Positions 6,268 to 11,966 of a DNA stretch of 11,966 nucleotides are shown here, in pieces. The translations under genes and the position numbers were made by a program. The notes below the pieces were generated by a model. That model was not told the DNA's origin and searched no databases. It saw only the letters and a list, made by a program, of their open reading frames with translations. The stretch lies in assembly GCA_019307165.1 (NCBI GenBank), contig JAFDKD010000038.1:1-11966 (forward strand), in the 5' to 3' direction. The DNA comes from Deltaproteobacteria bacterium. GTDB lineage: Bacteria; Desulfobacterota; DSM-4660; Desulfatiglandales; Desulfatiglandaceae. Positions within the stretch are counted from its first letter, which is position 1, and each line of letters starts with the position of its first letter.

Positions 6268-6945
6268 TTATTTATTTTGAAGTTTCCTGAGCTGGGAAAT
6301 CATCTTGATGGCTTCCTGCACCGCGTTACCGGCCGATTCGGCATAACCGTCCGCCCCGAAGAGGGAGGCCACGTCGCTGGTCAGGGGCGCGCCGCCCAGC
6401 ATGATTTTGACGTTCGGATTTTTTTCCTTGATCATCTGAACGACCTTTTTCATGCCCATCATGGTGGTGGTCATCATGGCGGACAGGGCTACGATCTCGG
6501 AATCGGTCCGCATCTGCTCTTCAGCAAATTTATCCAGGGCCACGTCTCGCCCCAGGTCGTGGACCGTGAAACCGGCCACTTCAAACATCATTTTGATCAG
6601 GTTCTTGCCGATGTCGTGAACGTCTCCCTGGACGGTGCCGATGACCACCTGTCCCTTGATGCTCGAACTCAGGTCTTCCATCTTGATATGGGGTTTCAGG
6701 ATGTCCAGGCCGGCGTACAGGGCGTCGGCCGCCATAAGCAACTCAGGCACGAAATACTCGTGCTGGTCATATAGATTGCCTACCACTTCCATGCCTGCGG
6801 CCAGGCCGTTCATGACCGCGTCATAGACGTTCAACCCCTCGTCAAGGACCTTCTGGGACGCTTCCCTGACCTTGTCCTCTTCGAAATTGACGACCCCTTC
6901 GTTCAAAATCGTCAGCAATTCTTCGCGCAGTTCTTCTTTACCCAT
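6268..6945 (-). CDS. Corrinoid protein of a methyltransferase system (MtaC/MttC-like)
   Basis: This 225-residue protein carries a cobamide that shuttles a methyl group between two methyltransferases. It has the standard layout: a helical cap domain (about 1-90, with FVPELLMAADA) and a B12-binding Rossmann domain (about 97-225). The base-off motif GDVHDIGKNL is at 107-116, with His110 as lower cobalt ligand, followed by LSAMMTTTM at 154-162 and GGAPL at 184-188. A very strong AAAGGAGGG sits 5 bases before the ATG, suggesting high expression. It lies between the MtaA-like and RACo genes, the usual company of such proteins. The methyl donor is not evident, because no MtaB/MttB-type gene is present in the window. 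Confidence 0.94.
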   Translation of the reverse strand: MGKEELREELLTILNEGVVNFEEDKVREASQKVLDEGLNVYDAVMNGLAAGMEVVGNLYDQHEYFVPELLMAADALYAGLDILKPHIKMEDLSSSIKGQVVIGTVQGDVHDIGKNLIKMMFEVAGFTVHDLGRDVALDKFAEEQMRTDSEIVALSAMMTTTMMGMKKVVQMIKEKNPNVKIMLGGAPLTSDVASLFGADGYAESAGNAVQEAIKMISQLRKLQNK

Positions 6946-6979
6946 GGTATCCCTCCTTTATTTCATGCGAATCGTTTTA

Positions 6980-7014
6980 CTGATATCTGATCTCCGACTT
7001 CTGACCTCTCGAAT
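6980..7014. repeat. Heptamer tandem repeat (five units) in the mtaA-corrinoid gap
   Basis: The stretch reads as consecutive 7-base units CTGATAT, CTGATCT, CCGACTT, CTGACCT and CTCGAAT, all variants of CTGAxxT. It is non-coding and lies between the MtaA-like stop and the ribosome binding site of the corrinoid gene. Degenerate heptamer arrays of this kind are known as short tandem repeats in many bacteria; any function here is unknown. Confidence 0.55.
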
Positions 7015-7034
7015 CCGGAAACAGACGTTTTCGG
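7015..7034 (-). promoter_or_regulatory. Intercistronic hairpin between mtaA-like and corrinoid genes
   Basis: CCGGAAAC (7015-7022) pairs with GTTTTCGG (7027-7034), with one G-T pair and a 4-base loop. It sits 5 bases past the MtaA-like stop and adjoins the heptamer array. There is no T-run, so a terminator is unlikely. A 3' stabiliser or RNA processing site that would raise corrinoid protein over MtaA is a possible role (inference). Confidence 0.4.
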
Positions 7035-7039
7035 GTTCG

Positions 7040-8086
7040 CTATATTCTCCCCACCGCCGCGGTCGGGGCCTTGCCGATTTCTTTGATGTTGCGGTTGATC
7101 GCCTCCATGTTCTCCGATTTGAGTTCGGGCCAGATGTCGCATCCGGGCCAAACCGCGTCCACGCCGTCGTCGATGCATTTCTGAATGGCGGCCCGGATCT
7201 CCTCCCGGGTCGCGGTGCTGGGCAGGTCAAATCCGTTGTAGTCGCCGAAAAGCAGGATCTTGTCCCCGATTATCTTTCGTGTATCGGGCATGGTGTTCTT
7301 GTGATCCACGCTGATCACATCGGCGCCGCAATCATTCATCAGGTCCATGATCAGGTCGGTGGAGCCGCAGATGTGGAGGATCCTGGGGGAGTCCCATGCC
7401 TCGAAAATCTTCCTGAGCCTGGGCTGGATGAGCGTCTTGAACATGCGCGGGCTCAGGAGGTCGGCGCCCGTGCCCATTTCCCGCAGGCTGACGAAGTCGG
7501 CGCCGATGTCGCGGTAGTGATTCCCCAGGTCAATAAGCAGGTCGGTCATTTTGTCAAGAAGTGCTTCTACTTTGGCCTTTTCCTTGATGGACATCTTCAT
7601 GAGCACGTCCAGCTCCACCAGCTGGCCGGCAAGGGTAAAGGGCCCCAGCAGCCAGGTGCCGATGGCGTGGGTTTCGCCGATTTTTTCCTTGAGGATTTTG
7701 ATGGCGCCGTCCACCACGGGCATTCTGGCCTTTCCCAGGATGTTTTCCGGAAATACCACTTCGTCGGGCGAATTCCATTTCGTGGGTATGGTGGGAAAGA
7801 GGACCCCGTCGGCATTTTCATAGATGCTGATATCCAGGCCGAACCCCTCCGGGATGGTGGTCATGTCGTAAGGGACGACGGCCGCATCAAAATCGAACAT
7901 CTCCATGGTCTTGATGGCGGATTCAGCCATATTTTCCGCCGTGAGATGGATCTGTGGAAATTTGATGCCGAGGGCGTCGATGGCGGGAACGCTCACCATA
8001 CCCTGACCGCTGAAACAGGGCATGGTATCGATGGGCTCCCTGGCAAATAGTTTAAGGACCCTTTCTCTTGATGTCATTTCAGCCAT
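7040..8086 (-). CDS. MtaA/CmuA-family (UroD-fold) zinc methyltransferase
   Basis: The protein transfers a methyl group between a methyl-corrinoid protein and an acceptor. The 348-residue protein has the uroporphyrinogen-decarboxylase barrel with the MtaA zinc site: His238 and Cys240 in LHICGST and Cys316 in WPGCDIWP, matching the His-x-Cys...Cys ligands of methanogen MtaA/MtbA. Classical UroD has no such zinc ligands, so haem synthesis is unlikely. AAAGGAG lies 6 bases before the ATG. It precedes the corrinoid gene by 94 bases. In methanogens the acceptor is coenzyme M. In a bacterium without CoM the acceptor (another thiol, tetrahydrofolate, or none if the enzyme works in the demethylating direction like CmuA) is open. 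Confidence 0.9.
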   Translation of the reverse strand: MAEMTSRERVLKLFAREPIDTMPCFSGQGMVSVPAIDALGIKFPQIHLTAENMAESAIKTMEMFDFDAAVVPYDMTTIPEGFGLDISIYENADGVLFPTIPTKWNSPDEVVFPENILGKARMPVVDGAIKILKEKIGETHAIGTWLLGPFTLAGQLVELDVLMKMSIKEKAKVEALLDKMTDLLIDLGNHYRDIGADFVSLREMGTGADLLSPRMFKTLIQPRLRKIFEAWDSPRILHICGSTDLIMDLMNDCGADVISVDHKNTMPDTRKIIGDKILLFGDYNGFDLPSTATREEIRAAIQKCIDDGVDAVWPGCDIWPELKSENMEAINRNIKEIGKAPTAAVGRI

Positions 8087-8122
8087 GATTTACTCCTTTC
8101 AAATATTAATAGAGATAAATTT

Positions 8123-8272
8123 ACCACAAAGAACACGAAGTACACGAAGAAAATGTCATTTGGGAGACTCCCCCTCCCCTTTATCCCCTCCCGCAAGGGG
8201 AGGGGAATGGTTCTCGGACAGCGTCCTGGATCTGATTGATTAAAACTTCGTGGTCTTCGTGTCCTTCGTGGT
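8123..8272. repeat. Nested inverted repeat with 9-bp units and a GC-rich inner hairpin
   Basis: The left arm (8123-8149) is three 9-base units accacaaag/aacacgaag/tacacgaag. The right arm (8246-8272) is three units of cttcgtggt type in reverse complement. The arms differ at only a few of 27 positions. Between them, TCCCCTCCC (8184-8192) pairs with GGGAGGGGA (8198-8206) around a 5-base loop. The whole element is non-coding and lies in the 224-base gap between the NuoG-like stop (8311) and the MtaA-like start (8086). CACGAAG-type arrays are common dispersed repeats in environmental bacteria. The inner hairpin lacks a T-run, so it is not an obvious terminator. Confidence 0.75.
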
Positions 8273-8310
8273 GCCGATATTACGTCCTTTATATTGAACA
8301 GGTTACTTTC

Positions 8311-9000
8311 TCATCCGGCCCATTTCGCCTCCGCCGCTGCCAAGGCCGCTTCGAGCGCCGGCTGCGGCTCCAGAGCGGCCGTGGGGCAGACGGCGACGCA
8401 TTCCGCGCAGTCGGCGCATGTCGATTCCAGAAGGGCAATGTCCGAACACATGGTGATTCTGGCCTCGTGCCCCCGCCCCACGAAATCCAGAAACGGTTCA
8501 CCGTTTCGGAGCGTGCACACGCAGACGCATTTCCCGCAGAGGATGCACCGGTTGGGGTCGCAGGTAATGTAGGGGTTGGTCTTGTTCAGAGGAACCGGTT
8601 CCTCGGGGAGATCCCTGAAATCCTCGGGCGTTTTGAGCTTTACCTTGACTTTCGCAGCCGTTTTCTGAAGAGCGCACCGCTTGTTTTTCCAGCAGTTGCG
8701 GCAGTCGAGATCATGATAGGCGATAAGCAGCTTGAAGGCCGTTTTCCTGAGCCGCTCCACATCGGGCGTCCGGGTATTGACCACCATGCCCTGGGACACG
8801 GGCAGCGTGCACGCGGTCACCGGGCCCCGTCCCTCCACGTCCACGTAACAGAGGCGGCATCCGCCAAAGGGCAGGTCCGCCTCGGGAAGGTAACAGAGGT
8901 TGGGAATATGAATTCCCGCATTCAAAGCGGCCGTCAGTATTTTCGTTCCTTTTTCCGCCTCGACCTCGATGCCGTCAATCGTCAGTTGTACTTATTCCAT
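8311..9000 (-). CDS. Small NuoG/HydA-N-like multi-cluster ferredoxin subunit; TAA at codon 3
   Basis: This would be an electron-wire subunit of a NuoEFG/Hyd-type complex. From the ATG at 9000, which overlaps the nuoF stop as TAATG, the frame reads ATG GAA TAA and then continues open for 226 codons. The TAA removes what would otherwise be a normal start. Alternatives are a CTG at 8985, which keeps nearly all of the beta-grasp fold, or a TTG at 8925, which truncates it. The domains are a plant-type [2Fe-2S] domain (NLCYLPEADLPFGGCRLC and TACTLP), a His-Cys3 [4Fe-4S] site (AYHDLDCRNCWKNKRCALQ), and two [4Fe-4S] ferredoxin motifs (CILCGKCVCVC and CADCAECVAVCP). There is no H-cluster or molybdopterin domain, so it stops where HydA or NuoG catalytic domains would begin. 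The codon-3 stop may be a mutation, an assembly error or a real non-ATG start. Confidence 0.85.
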
Positions 9001-10895
9001 TATTGTCCATCCTGATTGGGCAGTTCACCGGCGGGTGACACCTTGATGATGGCGTCGTATTCGGGCGGGCAGACCTCCAGGCAGTTCCCGCACTTGACGC
9101 ATTTTTCCTGATCGACCACCTTGTACCGTTTGGGGTGTTCGACAATGGATTCGGCGGGGCAGACCACCATGCAGTGTTCGCAGCCCCTGTAGCATTTCTC
9201 GGGAATAATGTAGTATGTTATCAGGTCCCTGCAGACAAGCGCCGGACAGCGTTTGTCGTGAATGTGGCTCTCATACTCTTCCTTGAAGTATTTGATGGTG
9301 GTGAGGACCGGGTTCGGGGCTGATTTCCCCAGGCCGCACAGGGACCCCTCGATGATGTCCCGGCCGAGGGATGTCAGAAGATCGATATCCTCGGGTTTGC
9401 CCTCTCCCTTGACGATGTCGTCCAGGATGCTCAGCATCTGCTTGGTTCCCAGGCGGCACATGGCGCACTTGCCACAGGACTCCTTGACCGTGAAATCGAG
9501 AAAAAAGCGGGCGGCATCCACCATGCAGTTGTCTTCGTCCATCACGATCATGCCGCCCGATCCCATCATGGCGCCCGCTTCGGTAAGGGAATCGAAGTCG
9601 ATGGGGGTGCCGAGGAAGGACTCCGGAAGACAGCCTCCCGAGGGCCCGCCGATCTGAACGCCCTTGAAGCGCTTGCCGCCCGTAACGCCGCCGCCGATTT
9701 CATTGACTACGGTGTCCAGGGTGGTGCCCATGGGCACCTCGACGAGCCCCACGTTCTCCACCCTGCCCGCCAGAGCAAACACGGCCGTGCCCTTGCTTTT
9801 TTCGCTGCCGATGCCTGAGAAGAAATCGCTTCCCCGGTCCAGGATCACCGGAAAATAGGAAAAGGTCTTGACGTTGTTGAGTTGCGTCGGCTTTTGCCAC
9901 AGGCCCGATTCAATGGACTGGGGAGGCCTGACGCGCGGAAAACCCCTTTTGCCTTCCAGGGAATACATCAGGGCGCTGGATTCGCCGCAGATGAAGGCCC
10001 CTGCGCCCTGGAAAACCTCAATGTCGAAAGAGAACCCCGATCCAAGGATATTTTCGCCCATGAGGCCCAGTTCCCTGGCCTGTCCGATGGCCGTCTTGAG
10101 TCTTTCCACGGCCAATGGGTATTCCATCCTCGTATAAATGTATCCCTGCGGGGAGCCCACCGTGAAGGCGCTGATGATCATGCCTTCCAGGACCGCATGG
10201 GGGTCGCTTTCCAGTACCACGCGGTCCATGAACGCGCCCGGATCCCCTTCATCGGCATTACAGATCACGTATTTCGGCGTCTCCGCCGCCTTGAAGCACG
10301 ATTCGATTTTTCTCCCCGTGGGAAAGCCGGCGCCGCCTCGCCCCCGCAGTCCCGAACGTTTGATTTCCTCGATGATTTCGACCGGGTCCATCTCGAGGGC
10401 CTTGGCAAGGGCCCTGTATCCGCCCAGGGCAATGTAGTGTTGGATGTTTTCCGGATCGATGAAGCCGCAGTTCCTGAGGAGCAGCCTCATCTCGTGCTCG
10501 GCACGGGGCAGTTCGGGGATGTGGGGCGGAATGTCGTCGTCCCCTCCCTCAAGGGTCCCGATGGCGAATTCCATGCACGGGTCTTCTTCGATCAGGTAAC
10601 CCTCCACCAGGCGGGAGACCATGTCAGGCTTGACATTGTTGTAGCAGATGCGCGGATAGTCGGGCCTGCTGATGACGACCAGAGGCTCGTAGTTGCAAAA
10701 TCCGATGGATCCGGTCTTGATGATCCGCGCCTCCACGCTCAGCCTGCCCAGTTCTTTTTCGAATTCCGCCAGCACGTCCAGGGCGCCGGAGGCCCTGTCG
10801 CTGGTACCGGTCCCGATACGGATAACGGGTATGCCGTCCTGTTCGATCGGTTCCCATTCGGCAACGGCCTTTGCGTATATCTCTTCAAACGTCAT
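9000..10895 (-). CDS. nuoF: NuoF/HydB/HndC-like NAD(P)H-binding flavoprotein subunit
   Basis: This is the FMN- and NAD(P)H-binding subunit of a soluble diaphorase or electron-bifurcating module. From the ATG at 10895 (GAGG 5 bases upstream) it is 631 residues. It has an N-terminal thioredoxin-like domain (about 15-105), the FMN/NADH core with RGRGGAGFPTG (184-194), NADEGDPGAFMDR and GAGAFICGESSAL (297-309), an SLBB domain, an N3-type [4Fe-4S] site (Cys474, 477, 480 and 520), and a C-terminal 2x[4Fe-4S] ferredoxin domain (Cys568, 572, 575, 579; 599, 602, 605, 609). That architecture matches HydB/HndC rather than respiratory NuoF. Oddities are loss of three of four [2Fe-2S] cysteines in the N-terminal domain, GESS instead of the usual GEET, and C-x3-C at the start of the first ferredoxin motif. 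The frame is open up to 11063, but that extension is repeat sequence. Confidence 0.93.
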   Translation of the reverse strand: MTFEEIYAKAVAEWEPIEQDGIPVIRIGTGTSDRASGALDVLAEFEKELGRLSVEARIIKTGSIGFCNYEPLVVISRPDYPRICYNNVKPDMVSRLVEGYLIEEDPCMEFAIGTLEGGDDDIPPHIPELPRAEHEMRLLLRNCGFIDPENIQHYIALGGYRALAKALEMDPVEIIEEIKRSGLRGRGGAGFPTGRKIESCFKAAETPKYVICNADEGDPGAFMDRVVLESDPHAVLEGMIISAFTVGSPQGYIYTRMEYPLAVERLKTAIGQARELGLMGENILGSGFSFDIEVFQGAGAFICGESSALMYSLEGKRGFPRVRPPQSIESGLWQKPTQLNNVKTFSYFPVILDRGSDFFSGIGSEKSKGTAVFALAGRVENVGLVEVPMGTTLDTVVNEIGGGVTGGKRFKGVQIGGPSGGCLPESFLGTPIDFDSLTEAGAMMGSGGMIVMDEDNCMVDAARFFLDFTVKESCGKCAMCRLGTKQMLSILDDIVKGEGKPEDIDLLTSLGRDIIEGSLCGLGKSAPNPVLTTIKYFKEEYESHIHDKRCPALVCRDLITYYIIPEKCYRGCEHCMVVCPAESIVEHPKRYKVVDQEKCVKCGNCLEVCPPEYDAIIKVSPAGELPNQDGQ

Positions 10896-10907
10896 TACGG
10901 CCTCGTT

Positions 10908-11115
10908 GTTCCATCTGTAAAACCTGGTCCTTTGTTCCAGGGTAGTGTTGTCTGGCTTTGCCGTCACGGAAATGCGGGCCATGAAGTGAGCTAAAGTTTT
11001 AAGTGAGCTAAAGTGAGCTAAAGTTATGGTGGAGCTTCGCTCATCAATCATATCGAATGTCAAAGAATTCCTTAACTTTAGGCACTTTAGACACTCTAGA
11101 TCACTTTAGTCACTT
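10908..11115 (-). repeat. ~207-bp leader repeat, copy B (between nuoE and nuoF)
   Basis: This is the inverted partner of 236-442, read here on the minus strand toward nuoF. Its outer boundary encodes the last two residues (Ser-Asp) and the TAA stop of the NuoE gene (stop 11106-11108). Its inner end stops 4 bases short of the nuoF ribosome binding site (GAGG, 10901-10904) and 13 bases short of the nuoF ATG. Arms of CTAAAGTG and CACTTTAG units and the invariant core are as in copy A. In the last 82 bases the two copies differ at 16 positions with no third-codon-position bias (3, 7 and 6), so the open frame running through it is not under coding constraint. Confidence 0.85.
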
Positions 11116-11612
11116 TTTTCTTCCATCTCCATTTTCAGGTTGACCATTGCCTCATCGACTTTGGTGGAGGTCATCTTCGGGTAGATCTTGTCACCGATCA
11201 TCATGACCGGGGCCAGACCGCAGCATCCCACGCAAGCGACCCTGTCGAGACTGAACTCCTTGTCTTCCGTAATGCCGCCCACTTGGATGTCCAGGGACCG
11301 CTCCAATGCTTCCAGCACCAGTCCGCCGCCCACCATGTGGCAGGCCGTGCCCATGCACATCTGGACCGGATGTCTGCCAAGGGGGGTGAACCGGAAATGG
11401 TTGTAGAAAGAGGCAACGCCGTAAATCTGGACGTCGGTCATGCCCAGGTGGTCCGCAACCTGGCGCATGGCCGCTTCCGGCAAATATCCGAACGTGTTTT
11501 GGACGGATTGGAGAATCGGGATCAGCCCGCTTTTCTCTGTCTCGAATTGGGCGAGCAGCTTGCCCGTCTCTTCCGTCATCTGCTGTTCCTCAGCCTCGCT
11601 CTCGATGCCCAT
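11106..11612 (-). CDS. nuoE: NuoE/HydC/HndA-like [2Fe-2S] subunit
   Basis: This 168-residue thioredoxin-fold [2Fe-2S] protein partners the NuoF-like flavoprotein. The four ligands are intact: Cys86 and Cys91 in CMGTACHMVGG, Cys127 and Cys131 in ACVGCCGLAP. The N-terminal helical part (LIPILQSVQNTFGYLPEAA) is typical of the family, and the length is normal. I chose the ATG at 11612 because it overlaps the upstream stop as TAATG and has GGGAGG 4 bases upstream; an in-frame GTG at 11624 is less likely. The overlap implies translational coupling to acsC. The last codons and stop come from repeat copy B, so the native C-terminus may have been altered slightly. It feeds electrons to or from nuoF as in Hyd/Hnd/Nuo complexes. 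Confidence 0.93.
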   Translation of the reverse strand: MGIESEAEEQQMTEETGKLLAQFETEKSGLIPILQSVQNTFGYLPEAAMRQVADHLGMTDVQIYGVASFYNHFRFTPLGRHPVQMCMGTACHMVGGGLVLEALERSLDIQVGGITEDKEFSLDRVACVGCCGLAPVMMIGDKIYPKMTSTKVDEAMVNLKMEMEEKSD

Positions 11613-11966
11613 TAGGCCTCCCACTCCTCCGACAGAAACTTGGGGATGTCACTTGCCTCTAACGGCCCGAGGATGATTTCCCAATCGGGAAGCTCCTCCT
11701 CCAACTCCTCCTTAAGTTTCTTGGCCACGCCCGGGATGATCAGTTTCCCATGGTTTACCTTGCCCTTCATATCGTATTTGGCGATATATTCGGCGATGGC
11801 TTCCCCGGTAAATTTTCCCGATGTCCAGGCGGCCGAAACGCCGATGCCGCCCGTATCTTTGATGCAGAGATAGGTCGGGATGTCGCTCTCCTCGATGGCG
11901 CCGGAAAAGATGAAAAAATCCAGGGCGTAGTTGGTGGTGATGAGGATCGGCGAAGTTTCGTCCGGG
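11612..11966 (-). CDS. acsC: Corrinoid/iron-sulfur protein large subunit, C-terminal part (AcsC/CdhE, partial)
   Basis: Only the last 117 residues are in the window; the gene continues beyond the right edge. The segment begins TSPILITTNYALDFFIFSG and contains IPTYLCIKDTGGIGV, AAWTSGKFTGEAI, VNHGKLIIPG and ELPDWEIILGPLEASDIPKFL. These match the C-terminal domain of the CO dehydrogenase/acetyl-CoA synthase gamma subunit, which contacts the cobamide that carries the methyl group to acetyl-CoA synthase. The N-terminal [4Fe-4S] domain and the barrel cannot be checked. The TAA stop overlaps the nuoE ATG (TAATG). Its presence makes the Wood-Ljungdahl carbonyl branch part of this operon, either for acetyl-CoA synthesis or for acetyl-CoA oxidation as in sulfate reducers. 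Confidence 0.85.
   Translation of the reverse strand, partial: PDETSPILITTNYALDFFIFSGAIEESDIPTYLCIKDTGGIGVSAAWTSGKFTGEAIAEYIAKYDMKGKVNHGKLIIPGVAKKLKEELEEELPDWEIILGPLEASDIPKFLSEEWEA

Noticed and set aside
6872..8050. 392-codon plus-strand frame opposite the MtaA-like gene
   Set aside because: Antisense shadow; it crosses the intercistronic repeat and has no recognisable domain or ribosome binding site.
9882..10994. 370-codon plus-strand frame opposite nuoF
   Set aside because: Antisense shadow of an intact flavoprotein gene.
10896..11063. Upstream extension of the nuoF frame by 56 codons
   Set aside because: The extension is repeat copy B. The same frame in copy A contains stops, and differences between copies show no third-position bias, so it is not coding. 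The ATG at 10895 has its own ribosome binding site.
236..11115. The inverted repeat pair as ends of a 10.9-kb composite transposon
   Set aside because: No transposase or integrase lies between or beside the copies, one copy is fused to the nuoE stop inside an operon, and the enclosed genes are core metabolism.

Overview
The window looks like part of the chromosome of an anaerobic, acetyl-CoA-pathway bacterium, most likely a sulfate-reducing or syntrophic Desulfobacterota. This is inferred from gene content: the corrinoid/iron-sulfur protein of CO dehydrogenase/acetyl-CoA synthase, a NuoEFG-like flavin/iron-sulfur module, a corrinoid methyl-transfer cassette and acyl-CoA genes. By eye the base composition is GC-rich, apart from an AT-rich left edge.

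Layout. Positions 1-235 hold no secure gene: an AT-rich minus-strand reading frame followed by a strong ribosome binding site pointing out of the window, then two GC-rich stem-loops. Positions 236-442 are copy A of a ~207-bp repeat. From 512 two plus-strand genes follow, an AMP-forming acyl-CoA synthetase and an ECHDC3-type crotonase that lacks both catalytic glutamates. They converge, 5 bases apart, on a minus-strand alpha-methylacyl-CoA racemase (2839-3972). Together these three suggest handling of methyl-branched acyl-CoAs. Positions 3973-4202 hold a palindromic repeat and a bidirectional intrinsic terminator.

From the right edge to 4203 everything is on the minus strand and looks like one long operon. 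In transcription order it holds acsC (only its C-terminus is in the window), a NuoE-like subunit, a NuoF-like subunit, a small NuoG-like ferredoxin subunit, an MtaA/CmuA-type (UroD-fold) methyltransferase, a corrinoid protein and a RACo-type reductive activator. The terminator at 4138-4174 closes it. acsC/nuoE and nuoF/nuoG-like overlap by TAATG. Three of the other gaps carry repeats or hairpins: copy B of the ~207-bp repeat between nuoE and nuoF, a nested inverted repeat between the NuoG-like gene and mtaA, and a heptamer repeat plus hairpin between mtaA and the corrinoid gene.

How the genes may work together (inference): the NuoEFG-like module would exchange electrons between NAD(P)H and low-potential carriers. 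The MtaA-like and corrinoid proteins would move methyl groups. RACo would restore inactive Co(II) to Co(I) on the corrinoid protein, on AcsC, or on both. No substrate:corrinoid methyltransferase (MtaB/MttB type) and no CODH subunit is present here.

Most interesting observations: the ~207-bp repeat that forms the 5' leader of two unrelated genes in the same relative orientation; a TAA at codon 3 of the NuoG-like gene; loss of three of four [2Fe-2S] cysteines in the NuoF N-terminal domain; and the operon itself, which joins a flavin electron module to two corrinoid systems.
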